Of a stretch of 64,000 nucleotides of DNA, positions 23,901-34,711 are shown one piece after another (the stretch's first letter is position 1; every line of letters starts with the position of its first letter). The translations under genes were made by a program, and so were the position numbers. The notes under the pieces are model-generated. The model saw nothing but the letters and a program-made list of their open reading frames with translations. It searched no databases and had not been told where the DNA came from. This DNA comes from Karalla daura (lineage: Eukaryota > Chordata > Actinopteri > Chaetodontiformes > Leiognathidae): the NCBI GenBank assembly GCA_029224185.1, contig CM055191.1, positions 12,948,188-13,012,187 on the forward strand. Direction: 5' to 3'.

Positions 23901-24702
23901 CTTTCTCTTCTCACTGGTGAGAGGTCATTTCTGAATCACTTGATGTTCCCCACATGGTTAGATTCGACAGTGGCCATAAACAGTCTCTGACTTATAGGCT
24001 GCCTCCGGATTCATCTCCAAGTGTGAAGCGAGGTCGCGCTGTCGCAAAGCCCTGGGATTTATTAACCTCCCTCACAGATTTGCTTCCTTGTATTGTTTAC
24101 ATATCCAGCCCAGAGTGTAAACAGTCAATCACCTCATCTTTAATCTCATGAACTTCTTTTGGACACCTTACAAAGTGCAATAATGTGTATATTTATCGTG
24201 TATGTGCAGTGCCAGATCATTTACCCCCGGCAGCAGCTCTTCACCATCTTTGAGCTGGAGACCATGGGCTTTGCAGAGAGCGAGGTCTCCCAACACAGCC
24301 TGACCCTGAGGAACATTGCCCTGTGAGTGCCGCTCTCAACGTAATGCAATAGCGGGCCGGATCACGCCGTCTCTCCGCTCTAATCATAACATGGAGTGCC
24401 AGGGGGGAACTGCGGCGGCCAGCAGCTAATGTTTTGTTTTTCCTCTCATTTCCAGAAAAAGCAAAGGTCTGAGTGGAAGAGCCCTGAGAAAGTTACCGTT
24501 TCTAGCCCATGCTCTGTTTGTAAAGGCAAGTATTTGATTTTCCCCTGCGGAGAGTGGCGGAAAGAACGCGCTCACATTGTTGCTCACGCAGTTTGTTTGC
24601 CCGCAGACGCCGAGGGTGACTCTGGAGAGGTTCCTGGAGGCCATGGACCTGGCAGTGGACCGGCAGAGGGAGGAGAAGTCTAACCTGGTCAACGGCGTCT
24701 GA
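21000..24702 (+). CDS. trip13: trip13, AAA+ ATPase of the PCH2 family
   Basis: Hexameric AAA+ remodeller that with p31comet opens the HORMA domains of MAD2 and HORMAD proteins, acting in spindle-checkpoint silencing and meiotic recombination. Coding exons: 21000-21070, 21851-22010, 22105-22231, 22319-22374, 22464-22554, 22652-22724, 22812-22875, 22967-23053, 23245-23351, 23504-23657, 24210-24322, 24456-24525, 24607-24702; 422 aa against about 432 in human. N-terminal substrate-binding domain to about residue 120 (VFGNYKWTEFDEAF, HIFTLNEDGP); Walker A GPPGTGKT at 169-176; Walker B LVFVLIDE ending at E243; sensor 1 ILTTSN near 285-290; sensor 2 SGRALRKLPF near 374-383. All key residues are intact. 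The first eight residues differ from mammals, as is usual. The intron after exon 12 starts with GC, not GT (see findings). Poly(A) signal at 25,453. Confidence 0.96.
21500..21595 (+). repeat. SINE-like repeat fragment
   Basis: In trip13 intron 1. Contains 'gaatggtgtatgaatgtttg' followed by 'ccatgagatggactggtgg' and 'acagggtctg', matching the middle of the family seen at 19.5 kb and 9.3 kb. Strongly diverged. Confidence 0.55.
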
Positions 24703-25452
24703 AGCCGCCCTGCCCACAGGCTGACACGCGATTGTTCCACTGACGGGACGCCATTGTTCTCGGGCGCTCGCGTAACTCGCCTTGTTTGGTTGCAGCTTGG
24801 AAACCTGCGGCCACGGTCCGTGTTTATAGAGCATCTCCAATGCCCGCGCTAGTCGAAAACAAGATGCGAGTTCTAACAAACTACCAAACCGTCTGTTCAG
24901 GTGTTTTTTCTCTCTGAGGTTCTTCCATGCAAAAAGATCAAATCCAGGCCAGTTTCGTCAGACTACGTCTGGCTGTGTCGGGTGTGAGATGCTAACGTTT
25001 ACTCAGTTCTTAGTTCCAAATGTTTTTATTAACCTCAAGCTTTAACCTGTATCGAGCCAGCAGCTTTTTGTTCTCACGGTGGGGAAATGGCGAGCTCAGG
25101 TCTGTGTTCGTTGGTCGCTTCCACCAGCTCTACCTGTGGATCGTGTTGGAGACGCTGTCGAGATGGCAGCGATGGCGGTCGATGTTTCAGTGTTGACGTT
25201 TGCAAACATCTGCGTTCTGTTTGTCACTGACCTATCTCCATCATTCTGCAGGACAACCTTGTTTATGTACGTGTTTATGTACGGCACTTATTCATGTTGA
25301 AAAAACTGTCCTTTAAACGTTTCTTTTTTTTGTATTTGCATGTCGTGTTTTATAAAGTCATCTCCCTCATACCACTTCGGTTCTAAACCCTCATATTTAA
25401 TGTCCTCAGGGTACACATGTGCATCCCATTGTCTTTTTGTATATAACCCGTG

Positions 25453-25458
25453 AATAAA
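25453..25458 (+). terminator. trip13: trip13 polyadenylation signal AATAAA
   Basis: AATAAA about 750 bases after the trip13 stop codon, followed by a GT-rich stretch (gtgcgtgcgtgccgttgtgc) typical of a downstream element. Implies a 3' UTR of about 24,703-25,475. Confidence 0.75.
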
Positions 25459-28400
25459 TGATACTGTTATGAAGAGTGCGTGCGTGCCGTTGTGCTCCAC
25501 CACTTGGTGGCGTCCAGATGCTGTTACACAGCAACAGTAACTCATGGAAAGACTGATTTTACACGGTTTATTTTATGAAGGACAGGACCAAACCAGGTTT
25601 CAGCTGACTCATAGAAGTTATCCAAACAACTTCATTGAGTAAAACCAGAGCCGCCCCAGATCTCGCTCCATACACACACACACACACAAGTAGAAACAAA
25701 CAAATGCATAACATATTCTTTAAAGGTATGTTAACAAACAGCCTGGACTCAAAGTGTAATCCTGCAGCATTGAAGACAGTTAAGGCCCCTGCACGGGCTG
25801 ATACCAGGCTAGGAGACCTGATAGCGTGTGTGTGTGTGTGTGTGTGAGCCTGCCGCCAGTTTAACCTAAAGGCAAAACTGTGGAAAGATGATTCAGTTTG
25901 GAAACATATCTGCCGTACGCACAGTTTACATGAGCAGATCAGTGGCCCCATTGTTCGTATGAACATGTTTTGCATTCTGTGAATGCTCTGCTGCTTTGCA
26001 TGTCAGCTGCCCGGCCTCAGACAATGTGCCCTTTGTTTGTTGTTGGGCAACAGCTTTTTCACTCCACTTCAAAGGTGGATTCTGGAGGCTGTTCCCGAAT
26101 CATTTATTCACACGCCTCATTCCTGCTCAGGGTTAATCACTGTCACTTTAAAATGACTTTTTTCGTGGGCGTTTTTTTTTTTTTTTCTTAATTCGGCAGA
26201 TTTCCTGCGAAATTCGGGTGGATTTGATTCTGCTGTCTGAAGTCGAGATCAAGCGGGAGATTTAGACGTCAAACTGCAGATTTGTCTCGAGAATTCGGTT
26301 TTTACTGGAACCGCAGGCTGGATTTTCCCTCCAGCATAAAGGCCTCATTTCACAAGGGAAACAACTGTTGTTTGTGTGAATTATGCCTTTAATGCCACAA
26401 CACCTTTTTTTTCTTTTCTTTTTTTTTCACACTTAATTGTTTGGTGCCTGTTATTTTCCTGTTTGTTGTTTTTATGTGAGATGAATCACGTGTGGAAGCT
26501 GTACTTTTCCCTCTAATCTGATCACTGATCACAAAGTGCACAGAGGAAAGAAAAAAAAAGAACGATAGAGAAAGAGAGAGCTGTAGGAACGGGCATGGTA
26601 AATAAAACCATAATTGCTCTGTCTGGAGGCCCTTTTTCTTTTCGACTGTAGTCGGTCCAAAACCAGGCAGCTGTTAAAAGGCAATCAAAACAGAGAAGGA
26701 AGAAAACTCAAAAGCCTTATTGTTGCGCGGGTTTTTATCACGGTTGTAAGCGGTTTGAAAATGTCAGAAAACTCCAAACACAACAAACAGTCTGATGTTT
26801 ATCCTCTCAACCGTTGTTCAGGTACATGGCTGAGAGCAATGGAACATCATCGCGCGTGCCAACGGTGATTCACATATGGGAGGGAGCGACTTACACACAC
26901 ATATGTTGAGGAGAGACTGAGCAGGACTGTGCACCGAGGAACCATCCCGGCTCTCTCGGCCTGCAGTTGCAGGCTGAACGCGGGGTTTAAAGAGTTTACA
27001 GCGATATGATCTTTGAGCTGTTTTTTAAAGTCCAGGGAGGAAAAAAAAGCTGCACTTTTGCCAGTGCGATGAGCTACATCCTCTGTACAAACACCCAATA
27101 AGCCCATAAAACTTAGGCCGCGTCAAGGCTCCTCAATTCTTCATCCACATGACAGCCTTTGATGATAAAGCAGCACTTTTATCCGAGTGAACATTGCCCT
27201 TAAAAGACAATTTCAGCTCCCTCGCCCTGCCTCTCACTGTGTCTCCAGTCTAAACTGGCCTGTCAGACTGCACTGCAGCCACGGTGCAGTCCTTTCTGAA
27301 CTTCTCCGAGATATTTCTCTTTATTTCTCTCTATCTCTGCCTCGTAGATGAGTGTCATCCATTGGAGAGTTGCATTGGAGGGACAGGGCGATATATATAA
27401 ACCTTTTAAAAAGGCAGAATCTTTGGGACCACGAGGAAAGGGTGATAATTAGGCACGGCGAGCAGGATCAAAGAGAGCTGCCATCAATGAGCCATGCTCG
27501 TCCTGTCAGCCGCAGACGGGTGATCTGAGAGTCTACGAGAAGTCACACGACAGGCAGTGAAGTGACAGGAGGAGCAATATGGCCGCAGCCAACACTCCTG
27601 ATGGTGTGGCAGAGAAACCGGATCATATAGCAACACTCTCGTAGGGAAAAAAAAAGAGAGAGAGTGGCACAGAGAATAACAGTCTTTCATGTTCCTCCAG
27701 GCACACATCCCTCTGTTTGGGTAATAAAGGATAAAGACAAAGTTTAGTGCGGTGTCTGTAATTCCTCCTGTGACAGCGGCACTGACAGGCGCAGTGAGTG
27801 ATTGACTCCAGCTGTAAAATCACAGTTTCAGGCCTTGATAGCATGCAAAGATCAAAGTGGACCCCGGCTCCTCGTTTTGAATATAATCTGCGCAGGAGAG
27901 GAGTATTTACAAAACACGAACGTCGCACTCGTGTTTTCATAAGGCTGGCTGGGCAAATGAATATTCATAACACTTGGCATGCGTGGCTGGAACCGCTTTA
28001 ACGGCCTGCCAAGAGAAACAAACTGTAAAACAGCTGAAGAGCGTTTGATGTCTGCGTGGTGAAAGTACAGCATGTCCTTCCCGGTTCCTTCACATCAACA
28101 AAAGTTGATCTTAAACTAATAATGAAGGAAATTATGAACTGCCTGTCATTGTGTAGTTAGCACACAGACAAATGGCATAATTGCTCAGTCACAAATAGTT
28201 ATTATATGGATTTCTAGACAGACCAAGATCTAAATAGGGCATAAATGCTTCTCTCGTGTGATTACAGGCCTACAGTACCTGAAGAGATCTAATTAGCTGA
28301 TCTAATAATTATCTTTTGGCGTTTGACCCAGTGAAACTTGACACAAAGATATGTGACATTTAAAAATCACGGAAGGAAGAAAGGAAAAACACTAAACCTG

Positions 28401-28739
28401 TTCTGCTTGTAAATCTGAAATCCATTTTGAAAACCATGAATGGAGCGGTACGGAAAATCACACCAACAGAGGACGCGGTTTTACGTTCAACGACACACTC
28501 ACAGGAGCTGCCAATCCGGAGACGCTCTCTGCGTCAAGCCAAACATAACACACTGCCGGGACTGCAAAGTATGCACATTTCGAAATAAAAGCACATTTCA
28601 GAAAACCAAAACCTGTCATGACGGAAAGTGTGTTTCGGTGACTGCAGCTCAGTGATTGACAACTGCACAGTCGATGCCTGAAAAGTAGTATATTTATGAC
28701 AAATTCAAAAGTTTTAAGGTCAACAAGTGCTATTGTTAT

Positions 28740-28790
28740 TGTAGATGCCCTGCAATGGACTGGTGGCTTGCTTTCACCCTGTGTGTTTGA
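28740..28790 (+). repeat. SINE-like repeat fragment
   Basis: Short remnant with 'gatgccctgcaatggactgg' followed by a CTTTCACCCTGTGTG segment; matches the centre of the family described at 19.5 kb. Confidence 0.45.
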
Positions 28791-29060
28791 GAGAGGCACC
28801 AGGTCCCTCTTCAGGTGGGAGAATAATGAATTCTTCAGATCAAGGTCATGAAGGTCATCAGCCATGTCAGTGTACAGATGTGTGTGCTACCCTGAATAGC
28901 AGTAGTAGAGAATACCACATAAACCCACATTTTACGACCACAGGTGGTCATAAGCTGTGAATACTTGTGAAGACCACAAGATACCTCCACTCTTCCACTT
29001 TATGGAGGGACCCCTCCCCAACCCAGAGTGGTCACGCCACTCTTTCATCCCAGCTGATCA

Positions 29061-29096
29061 TCAAGTGGAGGTCACTGCCCAGTGACCTCCACTTGA
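29061..29096. repeat. 36-bp near-perfect palindrome (17-bp arms, 2-bp spacer)
   Basis: Left arm TCAAGTGGAGGTCACTG (29,061-29,077), spacer CC, right arm CAGTGACCTCCACTTGA (29,080-29,096), with no mismatch. It lies about 750 bases upstream of the nkd2 start codon. Confidence 0.95.
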
Positions 29097-29499
29097 GGTC
29101 AGTTAGACAATATCCTCTGCAAATAACAAGCTTTTAGAGAATAATCTATAATAAACTATACTAATGTTTATAGATATGTGATGAGCACTTGTATAAATAA
29201 TAAATCTGAACTATGTAAATTGTCTCTGTTCAATTATTCATATTTAATTTATATCTTTGATGGTATTGATTTTTCAGGTCCTGTCACAATTACATTTCAC
29301 TGCCAGTGTCATGTACATTTGCACGTGACAAGATAAGTACTTGATTTACCCCTAAAGGGAAATTAATCAAATTATTGTGATTATGATTGTGGTTATTATC
29401 ATGATAATGATCAGTATTGTTGTTGTTGTTGGTGGCATCAATATCTTGTGGAACTACTGATATTACTGCTGGAACCAGGGGCGTTTTATTTTGTAAGAG

Positions 29500-29851
29500 C
29501 CTCCACCGGAAGCAGAGCGTGTCCTCATGCCTAGCTTGACTGGAGTGTGCGGCTCTGAGCGCTCAGTCGCAGAGTAGCGCAGCGGCAACAGCGGCAGCAG
29601 CAGCTGCACAGTGCGCTCCTCTGTCTCCCCCACTGGCACACCTTTACCTGTACCTGCACCTTCACCTCCACCTTTACCTCCAACCGCTCAGGCTTCGATG
29701 ACCCCCCGCTCTCACCCGCTGGACGAAGTTGGAGTTTTATCCCTGCAGATCCAACACAATGTGAACCCGCTGAGGCGGTGACTGCGCTCTGCCTTGTCCG
29801 ACAATTGGAGTACCTTCATCGATCCAGGGTGGGAAGAGGGGACCTTAAAAA
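29500..29851 (+). promoter_or_regulatory. nkd2: nkd2 promoter and 5' leader
   Basis: CpG- and GC-rich block immediately upstream of the nkd2 ATG. From about 29,560 it contains AGCGCAGCGG and GCAGCAGCAG sequences, then a run of ACCTTTACCTGTACCTGC-type 6-bp repeats (about 29,638-29,682). The ATG sits in a good context (AAAAAATGG). The transcription start is not determinable. The leader contains an upstream ORF. Confidence 0.6.
29698..29781 (+). promoter_or_regulatory. upstream ORF (27 codons) in the nkd2 leader
   Basis: Starts ATGACCCCCC and ends CGGTGA, 70 bases before the nkd2 ATG and in a different frame. If the leader begins upstream of 29,698, ribosomes would meet this ORF first, which could lower NKD2 translation. 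The encoded peptide has no recognised similarity. Confidence 0.45.
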
Positions 29852-32800
29852 ATGGGCAAACTTCAGTCCAAGCATGGTAAGGCATGTTACACTCATACGT
29901 GTAAATGAAACGTCAGAGCAACATTGATATTGCACCAGAACTAACTGTTTGCCGTGTGTTTTGCATCCCTGGTTGTGGTGGACCTGCAGCCTGTAAGCGC
30001 AGGGAGAACCCAGAAGGTGAGGACAGAGCATGCTCTGTATACACCAGGATTTATTGATGGCTGATGATGGGATGAGATGAGATGAAGGTGATGGTGGAGG
30101 TGTGAGGTGAATGCCTGCTGTTTTGTGTCGCAGGGGACAGTTTTGTTGTGAACGCCTTCCTCCGCAGAGGGATGGAGGAATGTGAGAGGTACAGCCCGAC
30201 GGATCACAAGCTGAAGAACATGCAGGTACACCAGGCATCTCTGGCTTTAATTCACCTCTAATTCCTCTGCACACACCCACACGCGCGCACGCTTACCAAG
30301 AATTTCTAAGTCCGCTATTTTGATTAAAATTAAATGAAAAGACCGTAAGGCTGTTAAGTTTTCCCTTTAATGACGAGCGAGGCTGCGTGGAAACAGCGTT
30401 TTAACGCTGACTTCAAAGCCTCTTCAGGAGTGAGACACAAAATTGGGTTTGAATAAAAATCAAAGCAGCTCTCTGGTTTATTTTGGTGAAGAGGGCTCTT
30501 AAATCCCGTTCCGCTTGAGCTGCTCTCGGAAACAGCCATCGGGTCCCTCGGCCTCGCATTGACAGGATTGATGAATTGTTATTGGGAAAACAAAGCCAGC
30601 CAAGGTGTTTATGTGTGAGTGTGTGATGGGACGGGATGCGATGTGATGAGTGCGTCAGGCACTTCAAAGGCGAACTTCTCGACACAGGGGGAAGCGGTGC
30701 GCCTGCGAGAGGACACGCCGGTGGCTTCGCAGAGTCGTAGGTTGTTGTTCTTGCTGTCATGTCTGGCTCTGGCACAACACTGCGGCGGTTATTCCCCTGC
30801 CAGCATCGTTGGACGGGGTTATGACAGCCGTGAGCCTGGTGTGTGAAGCGGCTTGGCAAGGCGGCACACACACGCACACACACGCACACGCACACACACA
30901 CACGCTGTGACTCTGGATGGAAAGGTAGTCAGTTTCTCAGACTGAGGGATATAAAGTTTGCTCTTGTGGCCGCTGGCATCATGACTCAGGGCCGTGTCTT
31001 TTTCCTCAATGCCTCCCATTCTAGTGCGGCTCCCAGTGGGCAGCCCTCCGTGGCATAACATTACATCACTTCAATTAGCGTGTCGTCGTTTTTTCTCTTT
31101 TTTCTTTTTTGTAGAGTGGCGCGAGAGCTCCGCGCGCTCTCGGACCGAGCTCTGACAATCCGTGAGGGTGGGTGGCTTGTAATAGTGGAAGAGTTATAGA
31201 TTATATCAGGGCTATAAACCGCCCACTCATGGCAAATGAAAAGAGAACTTTACTCGGCTACAGAGGAGTCTGAGTTCACACTCATTGCAAAAGCAGCATT
31301 GCTTTTTGGAAAAACGCACCAAAAAGCAATGCTGCTCGACACTTATTAGTAGGTGGGGTTCCCACCCTCCCTCCTATCAAAGTCACGCGTCTGATTTATT
31401 TTCCGTCATTAGCTGGTTAGATTAGAGGTTCCTTCCCAAGCCAGAACTGGGTCAGTATTTAACTATAAACAGCTACTAGAGTTTAAAGAACCACTGCCTG
31501 ACTGTTCCTGCTCCCTGCCAGACTGACATAGTGTTATAGGATATACAGAAACTTGTGCTGCTTGGAGATTTTTTTGTTGATATGTGGTGATGGTGAAATG
31601 TGACTGACAACAGGGGAAGGGAGGTGCTTCTCTCTGGTGTTGTTTATGTGTGTTTGGGGGAAACACATTTATGCGGGACGTGAATATTTCTAAGCAGTGA
31701 GCATGGGTGTAACAAAAGCCACAGCAGGGTGCAAAGTAGAGCTGAAATGATTACACTTAATTGATCATCCATTACTAAATGATTAGATAAACGCCTCTTT
31801 GAATTCAAGGCATTTTCCGGGAGAAGACGCCAAATAATAAGTGCAACCTTCTCTGCTGGGATGATTTTTATGTTTTTATCTCAGATTGTGAAGTTTTCAA
31901 CTACTATTTGATCATTTATATTGACATTATTAAACATCTGTCCATATGTGAATTTACCCGCTTTGTACCTTAACAGTGTTGTGGGTGTCTGTTGGAGTCT
32001 GTCCCACTACACATTACTGGTCCCCAGTCCATTACAAGGCACACACACACACCTAAGGTTAGTTTAAGCTCCAATCAAACCCACATGTTTTTGGATAGAA
32101 GGGGAAAAGTGGAATACCTGGAGGAATCCCATGAAGTCATATGGAGAACATATGTACTTGCTCAGAGGCAGAAGCATTATTCACAGTCACAGTTGCCCTT
32201 GTTAATCAAGAATTATAAAAAACAACCACGTTTTTTAATTAAATACATTTACAAGTAAAAGTAAATTGCAAGTAAATTGCTTAATTTCTGCCCAAAGTGA
32301 CAGGTCTTTGGCAGAAACCAGCACCTAGATCATGAGCATGGACGACATCAGATGAAAACTGAATAGATGTGAAAATCACTTCACTGCTCATTAGAAATGT
32401 AGGTTAGCTGCAACCCAATGCAAGGTATCACATAGCTAATAACCTGGCATCATGATTGTAACTGATACCGTGAAGGCGTGTTTGCATATATGCAGCCATT
32501 GTATCCCAGAGGAAATGTGTGACTGCTCATATACAGTGACAGCTCTATTCACAGTGTTGGAAATGAGGCCTATGCCTGCATTAATGTAAAGATAGCCGAT
32601 GTCCCTGGGGATGCTTTTGATGCTGCAGAGTTTCCCGTCCAACGGCGTGACTTTCAGAACAGACAGACAGGATTTATCTCTGCTGTAAGGCAGCGATACC
32701 GCTTCCTTGTTTGATCCCACATACTGCCAATTAATTCCTCGCCAGGATCAGATTACATTGTCACTTTTCCCAGATATAATTATTGGATTACAGGTTCTTA

Positions 32801-33844
32801 GATGTCTGGGTTTTACACCAAGATTAAACAAGTCCGAGTCAAACAGAAAGTAGCAGTAGTTATTCTTTTTTTTTTTTTACATCAATCTTCTACTTAAATG
32901 TGTTTAAGCATGTGTAGCTCTCAGCAGACATTTCTCCACCTTGTCCAGCCTGATGAGCAGCAGGGACAGTGAAAATCCCTTCAGATTTGGTACAGGAGGA
33001 GATCAGCCAAACACACTATTTAGCTCCGACCATCCCCCTCCTCATTGTCAAATGGGGGAGTAGGATTCCTGAGCTTGTCTGGCTGCGACTTCAAAGCACA
33101 GAGCTGGGAGTTATAAAAGGGCTCTGATATCAGTTGAGCCTCCGAACCCTCACCCCTCTATCCCCCTGCCCTGTCCTGGGGGATGGGCTGAGAGATGGAG
33201 CCTGAGCAGAAGGGGGCAGGGGGGGCAAGTGCTGTTAAACATCGTCCGTGCCCAACATCAGCCTGTGCAAACCCACCAATGTGCGTACAGGAGGCGATTC
33301 CATCCCAACAGCTTCGGAATGCTTTGCCACGCTTTAGGAAGAAATAACAAAAGATCAAAGGATGCAGAGCCCTGTTTAAATATTGATATTGCTGCAAAAC
33401 ATGATTCAAGATTGCAGCTGGAAGGCTGCCTCGAGAACGTAACAGTCTCGGAGGCTCGGTAAAGAGTGGTGGCGGCGGACAAAGGGAGCGTGATTCAGCA
33501 GGATGACTTGGCTCGTCCCAGATACAGTCATCAAGACTTTGACACTTTGGTGCAGGTGTTCCAAGGCAAGCCTTACCTGTCCGAGCACCTGGAGCCACGC
33601 AGAAAATGTTACAGGTGAGATCAAAGAGGCCATAACAAGGCTTAGTCACACTCCTCTAAATAGAAAAACAAACCGAAACAAAACAAAAAAAAAACACGAG
33701 CCTAGCCTGTAGTTATTGAATATGTAAAACGCAGAGAACCCCCGAACCCTGTACTTACCCAAGCCTGTGTTCATTAGTGAACGAGCCGTGTGAATGTTCA
33801 CTGTGTCTCACCTCTGGAAACATCAACACATCATCAGTCCAGAC

Positions 33845-33875
<31 letters not shown>

Positions 33876-34664
33876 GCCTCAGAGCTTCGCTTTGGAGCTT
33901 CAAACAGCCATGCTCGGATGCCCAAATAATGACAGCCTAATTCAGCCTTTCAGCACCACCTTTTGTCTCTAAACTTCCCACAGACTTGGCCCATGAGGCG
34001 GGAGTGTGTCAACATTTTAAATTCCACAACAAAGACCTTTTTATTATTTCTCTTTGAAAGGTTAATAATATCACACTCGGAGTCAGAAAGGCCCGTTTAG
34101 GGATTCGGTTGGATCTAACGACGTGCCAAAAGCTCCGAGACACAAATTTATTTTGACTTTCGAAGAGTTACACAGCACTCAGCCCTCAATAATAAATGTA
34201 GTTTAAGAGCAAAGTTCCCAAGCAGCTCACTAAACTAATTGTAAGTTTTTTTTTTATAACATTCGTTTGGAATCTGTGAATAAGACTTTCCCCTTATATT
34301 TAAAAAAAAAAATCCTCATTTGGCAAACCCGGCTGAAAAATGGATGTTATGTTTGGACCATCTTTCTGCTGGGCATTCGGGGTATATCTCCCAGTCACCA
34401 TGTTACTTTTGAGCGGGCGGTATTTGATTTGGATCGGAGGCTGGGATATCTGTGTAATCTTAGGGCTGCGACCCGGAATGACACTTTATTCTTTGGGTAC
34501 ACAGCGGTGTGTTTAAATCTGAGGTCACGTCTCTGTAGTTTCCAGTCTTGTGTACTGGATACTTGTGGCGCGGCTCCTGAGGAGGAGCACTTGAAGAGCT
34601 CTTTGAAGAGGCGCTCTCGTCATCGGCGTCTCATGACTTGTCACCTCCGTCTCTCTCTCTCTCA

Positions 34665-34711
<47 letters not shown>

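Larger units (their letters stand above)
25480..29500. other. trip13-nkd2 intergenic region, no gene seen
   Basis: No frame shows protein homology. Contains short CA/GT tracts at about 25.67 and 25.83 kb, a SINE-like fragment at 28.75 kb and a long palindrome at 29,061-29,096. Non-repetitive blocks in between could hold nkd2 regulatory elements, but nothing can be shown from sequence alone. Confidence 0.7.

Noticed and set aside
29816..30280. 154-aa minus-strand ORF across nkd2 exons 1-3
   Set aside because: It crosses three nkd2 exons in antisense and has no homology; the plus-strand frame is clearly the coding one.
31292..31336. miR-103/107 gene
   Set aside because: Only the first ten bases agree; the remainder differs and the stem is too short. 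Known mir-103/107 genes lie in pank introns.
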